Part shown: positions 20,389 to 23,021 of the stretch, piece after piece
How the letters are laid out: every line of letters starts with the position of its first letter
Numbering within the stretch: position 1 is the first letter of the stretch
Source: JAGOQQ01 sp031973235
Lineage (GTDB): Bacteria > Patescibacteriota > Minisyncoccia > Phycocordibacterales > UBA9973
Assembly: GCA_031973235.1 (NCBI GenBank)
Contig: DALYDM010000010.1
Location: 1 to 23,021, forward strand
Length of the DNA: 23,021 nucleotides
Direction of reading: 5' to 3'
Made by a program: the position numbers and the translations under genes
Notes under the pieces: model-generated
What the model saw: only the letters and a program-made list of their open reading frames with translations
The model's database searches: none
What the model was told of the DNA's origin: nothing

Positions 20389-23021
20389 TTAGTTATATAA
20401 TTGCAAAATTTTTTCTCTTGTTTTTGGACCAACAATACCATACCCTTGATCTTTTGATGATTTTACAACACCGTATTTCATTTGAAATTTTTGTACTGCA
20501 CGTTCGGTAAGTGGACCAAATTTTCCATTTATCACACCTTCAGGATACACATCTTTTTCTTTCGCAAGTACTTTTTGGAGTGCTGAAACCTCATCTGACA
20601 CCATTCCAAATTTAAGCACTTTTGTAATTGAGATTTTTAATGGTGCACTAGTAATAGATTTCACATATTCTGAATATGTTGCATTGATTTCTTTGCGAGT
20701 TATTTCACCTACGCTTCCGAATTCAACGTGTATCAGTGGATACTTTGAAATTAATGTTTTCTGAAAACGCGTAAGTGCATCGCGTGTTTTAAGTCCAAAG
20801 AAGGTTGTTTCTTTTCCTTTCGATCCGACACCGCTACTTGAGATGGCATACCCTCTATCGTTTAAATATTTTTGAAGGAATAAAACTTCACCATCTGTCA
20901 TTTGGTATGACAATTTTTTTGTGATGATGTCATTTTTATTTGGTGTGGTTGTAGTAGCTACTACTGGGACGGTTGTAGTTGCAACACTTCCACTTTTTAT
21001 TCCCTGACAACTTGCGGTTGTGACATTGATTGTTGCAGGTGAAGTCTCAACTGAAACTGCATTTCGATACTTTACACTATACGCATATGTTGTGCCGCAG
21101 GTAAGTCCAGTATCATTCCATGTATTTGTTGAAATCCATCCTGAATTTTCTCCTGTTCTAGAAAAATAATATCCCGATGTACCAGTTGTATCATTTGTGA
21201 ATTGATCAACTGACAATCTTGTAGTTGTTTTTGTTATTGAGGACGCAGTGAAATTTGTTGGAGTTCCCACAAGAGTATACACTGATGCAAAATCTGATGT
21301 TGGACTAGAATCACCTAGAGTATTGTATGCAGTGACATATCGTCCAGAATATTGGGTATTTTCTGTAAGGCCAGTCTCTGTGATTGATGTCTCATCAGTA
21401 CTTGCAAGTGTGGCAAGTAGTACATCACTTGAATCATATAATTTAAATCCTTGTTCGTTGTATGAGTTGTCAGTAAATGCCCATTCAATTTCAGTATCAG
21501 AAACTGCAGTTCCCACACCTGCTGTTGGGGCGTCAGGTACACTATCTGTGCGCTGTACACTGAAACTTTTTGTTGAAGCATAGCCGCCAGAATAAGTGAA
21601 TGAAATAACTCCAGACCCATCAGAGGTGACGGTCGTATAAGAAACTCCATCTACGGAAACATCATAGCTTGTATTCGGAGAAAAATCTCCGATCGTGTGC
21701 ACTGCTGACAATCCTGTGTTTACTGGTGTTTCTGTCCATTCTTTGAGATAACTACCACTCGTGGACCATGAACTTACAGAAATATCCATCCATTGTGCAT
21801 AACTTCCTACACCAAATCCTCCCACTGGTGTCACTTCTAGATCTGCAGTTGCACCACCATCAGTCACAGTTGTGTAGCGATATTTTCCGTCTGCATACAC
21901 TCGAACACTTTCACCGACTTCTATTTCATGTGTCCCAAGTGTATATGGCGGCTGGTATTCATATGGACCCATATCAGGTGTTCCATAGATTGGATTTCCC
22001 TCAATGTCTGTTGTGAGAGAAAGGTCTGTTCCCGCATCAATCGCAGGAGATGTGTATTGTAAATGATAATCCGCAGTACTTGAAAATGACCGTGTCCAAC
22101 GCTGACCATTTCCATCGGCATCTGTACCACTTCGAATATAATCCACCACATCTTCAAGGTTTGGTGCTTCCACTCCATTATCAATCAATACATCCACAAA
22201 TGCTTTCCAGTTTGCTTCGCTGTAATCATCAGTATCATGACCGAGTATCAACATTGAACCTCCAACATACCCCATCCAGTCAAGTAGTGTCGCCGCATTT
22301 CTTTCAATATCAGTCGTACCAATATAATCTGGGATAATTTGCCATGCACCATTGTATATCTGAAATCCGGCAAGCAAAGGATCTCCACTCGTCTCGTCTG
22401 TAGTGAGTGTATAACTTCCAGAAGTATCAGATCGAAACGCACCTAAAAACGGAGTTGTTCCTCCTTTCGCAAAATATCCGTGGGTGTCTGTTGAAATCCA
22501 ATTACGGAAATCTGCATCATTTGCTCCTCCCGGTGTTGTTTGAGTGTTCACAACAAGACCCTTTGATTCTGCAAGAGCTTTTTCCTCAACAAGTTCTGTA
22601 TAATAAAATCTATTTCGATTTAAAAGAGCAGTGTATTCAGATGCTGTGCTCACTCCTGTCACAGATGCGAGTGCAGTACTATAAATCCCTCGTCTTTTGT
22701 TTCCTAGCCCGCTTCCGTTTCCAGTATCAATCACAGTCGCAACCCACCCCGACTTTGTATTAATTTCATCTACAAGTTCTGCAAGAGTGTCATATGATGC
22801 ATTTGATTGCGAAAGATTGATTGTATAAAGCGCAGGGCTTCCACTTTCATTCATAGTCAAAGTTCCTGTCCAATCCGCACTATCTGCAGCTGATTCGTCT
22901 ATCGTAATATCAATCGTTGAACCTGCGGGTCCGTCAACAGTAATCGCATTTAGATTTATTAAACTACTATGATTCCGTGACAAAATACCAATACCGTGTC
23001 CTCTGCTTTGATATGTCAAAA
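20389..23021 (-). CDS. Large surface protein, C-terminal part, with two peptidoglycan-binding domains
   Basis: The frame is open from the window edge for 877 codons, so this is the 3' part of a bigger gene; the Met at 23019 is not necessarily the start. A region around residues 225-300 (YVGGSMLILGHDTDDYSEANWKAF, then DNGVEAPNLEDVVDYI) recalls the end of a polysaccharide-deacetylase fold. Next, SPAIDAG...TPDMGPYEYQ is the signature that closes many secreted beta-helix proteins. Two fibronectin-III-like domains follow (about 495-585 and 585-670), then a Thr/Val-rich linker. The end holds two peptidoglycan-binding repeats (about 705-790, 795-876), with EVLFLQKYLNDRGY and EVSALQKVLAKE. It is likely exported and held on the cell wall; its activity is unknown. 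Confidence 0.82.
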   Translation of the reverse strand, partial: LTYQSRGHGIGILSRNHSSLINLNAITVDGPAGSTIDITIDESAADSADWTGTLTMNESGSPALYTINLSQSNASYDTLAELVDEINTKSGWVATVIDTGNGSGLGNKRRGIYSTALASVTGVSTASEYTALLNRNRFYYTELVEEKALAESKGLVVNTQTTPGGANDADFRNWISTDTHGYFAKGGTTPFLGAFRSDTSGSYTLTTDETSGDPLLAGFQIYNGAWQIIPDYIGTTDIERNAATLLDWMGYVGGSMLILGHDTDDYSEANWKAFVDVLIDNGVEAPNLEDVVDYIRSGTDADGNGQRWTRSFSSTADYHLQYTSPAIDAGTDLSLTTDIEGNPIYGTPDMGPYEYQPPYTLGTHEIEVGESVRVYADGKYRYTTVTDGGATADLEVTPVGGFGVGSYAQWMDISVSSWSTSGSYLKEWTETPVNTGLSAVHTIGDFSPNTSYDVSVDGVSYTTVTSDGSGVISFTYSGGYASTKSFSVQRTDSVPDAPTAGVGTAVSDTEIEWAFTDNSYNEQGFKLYDSSDVLLATLASTDETSITETGLTENTQYSGRYVTAYNTLGDSSPTSDFASVYTLVGTPTNFTASSITKTTTRLSVDQFTNDTTGTSGYYFSRTGENSGWISTNTWNDTGLTCGTTYAYSVKYRNAVSVETSPATINVTTASCQGIKSGSVATTTVPVVATTTTPNKNDIITKKLSYQMTDGEVLFLQKYLNDRGYAISSSGVGSKGKETTFFGLKTRDALTRFQKTLISKYPLIHVEFGSVGEITRKEINATYSEYVKSITSAPLKISITKVLKFGMVSDEVSALQKVLAKEKDVYPEGVINGKFGPLTERAVQKFQMKYGVVKSSKDQGYGIVGPKTREKILQLYN

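Noticed and set aside
1..23021. Alternative genetic code with UGA as glycine, known in some Patescibacteria
   Set aside because: UGA acts as a plain stop (for example at 5518-5520, inside a terminator), and conserved glycines in motifs are coded by GGN.

Overview
The window is AT-rich DNA from a bacterial scaffold, probably metagenome-assembled: it carries three runs of N (986-995, 2360-2459, 19970-19979). The most likely source is a small-genome bacterium of the Patescibacteria/CPR type, perhaps Parcubacteria-like. That is inferred from compact, divergent versions of housekeeping genes, a PriA without recognisable ATPase motifs, a minimal delta-prime-like clamp-loader subunit, few Shine-Dalgarno sequences, and several promoters whose -10 box lies only 6-12 nt before the start codon. 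The genetic code looks standard. No rRNA, tRNA, CRISPR array, IS element or phage module was recognised.

Layout. (1) 1-703, minus: 5' part of typA/bipA. (2) 704-1744: a duplicated upstream module (52 bp identical, then about 70% identical up to the ATG) stands before two unrelated plus-strand genes, a small exported or membrane peptide cut by a gap and a GNAT acetyltransferase. (3) 1744-4923, minus: mreB, a delta-prime-like clamp-loader gene, frr and rseP, the last broken by a 100-N gap. (4) 5026-7539, plus: an orphan gene and priA. (5) 7688-10205, plus: a small unknown protein and a large SPFH/flotillin-class protein with repeated N-terminal modules. (6) 10422-13661, plus: rpsU, ybeY, ftsA and ftsZ, with a terminator and three 22-nt tandem repeats between ftsA and ftsZ. 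(7) 13888-18227, plus: trxB-like gene, polyprenyl diphosphate synthase, crtB and crtI. Facing it on the minus strand are a UbiA-family gene resembling lycopene elongases and an unrecognised membrane protein. (8) 19622-20335, minus: an EVE-domain gene split in two by foreign-looking sequence and a gap. (9) 20389-end, minus: C-terminal part of a large surface protein ending in two peptidoglycan-binding domains.

How the genes work together. The central cluster covers translation (S21, YbeY, RRF, TypA), cell shape and division (MreB, FtsA, FtsZ) and replication (PriA, delta-prime). The most distinctive accessory trait is the carotenoid locus: prenyl diphosphate synthase, phytoene synthase, phytoene desaturase and a probable C45/C50 elongase, a combination that predicts acyclic or otherwise modified C50 carotenoids in the membrane. 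Most transcription units end in clear Rho-independent hairpins, several of them shared by converging genes.
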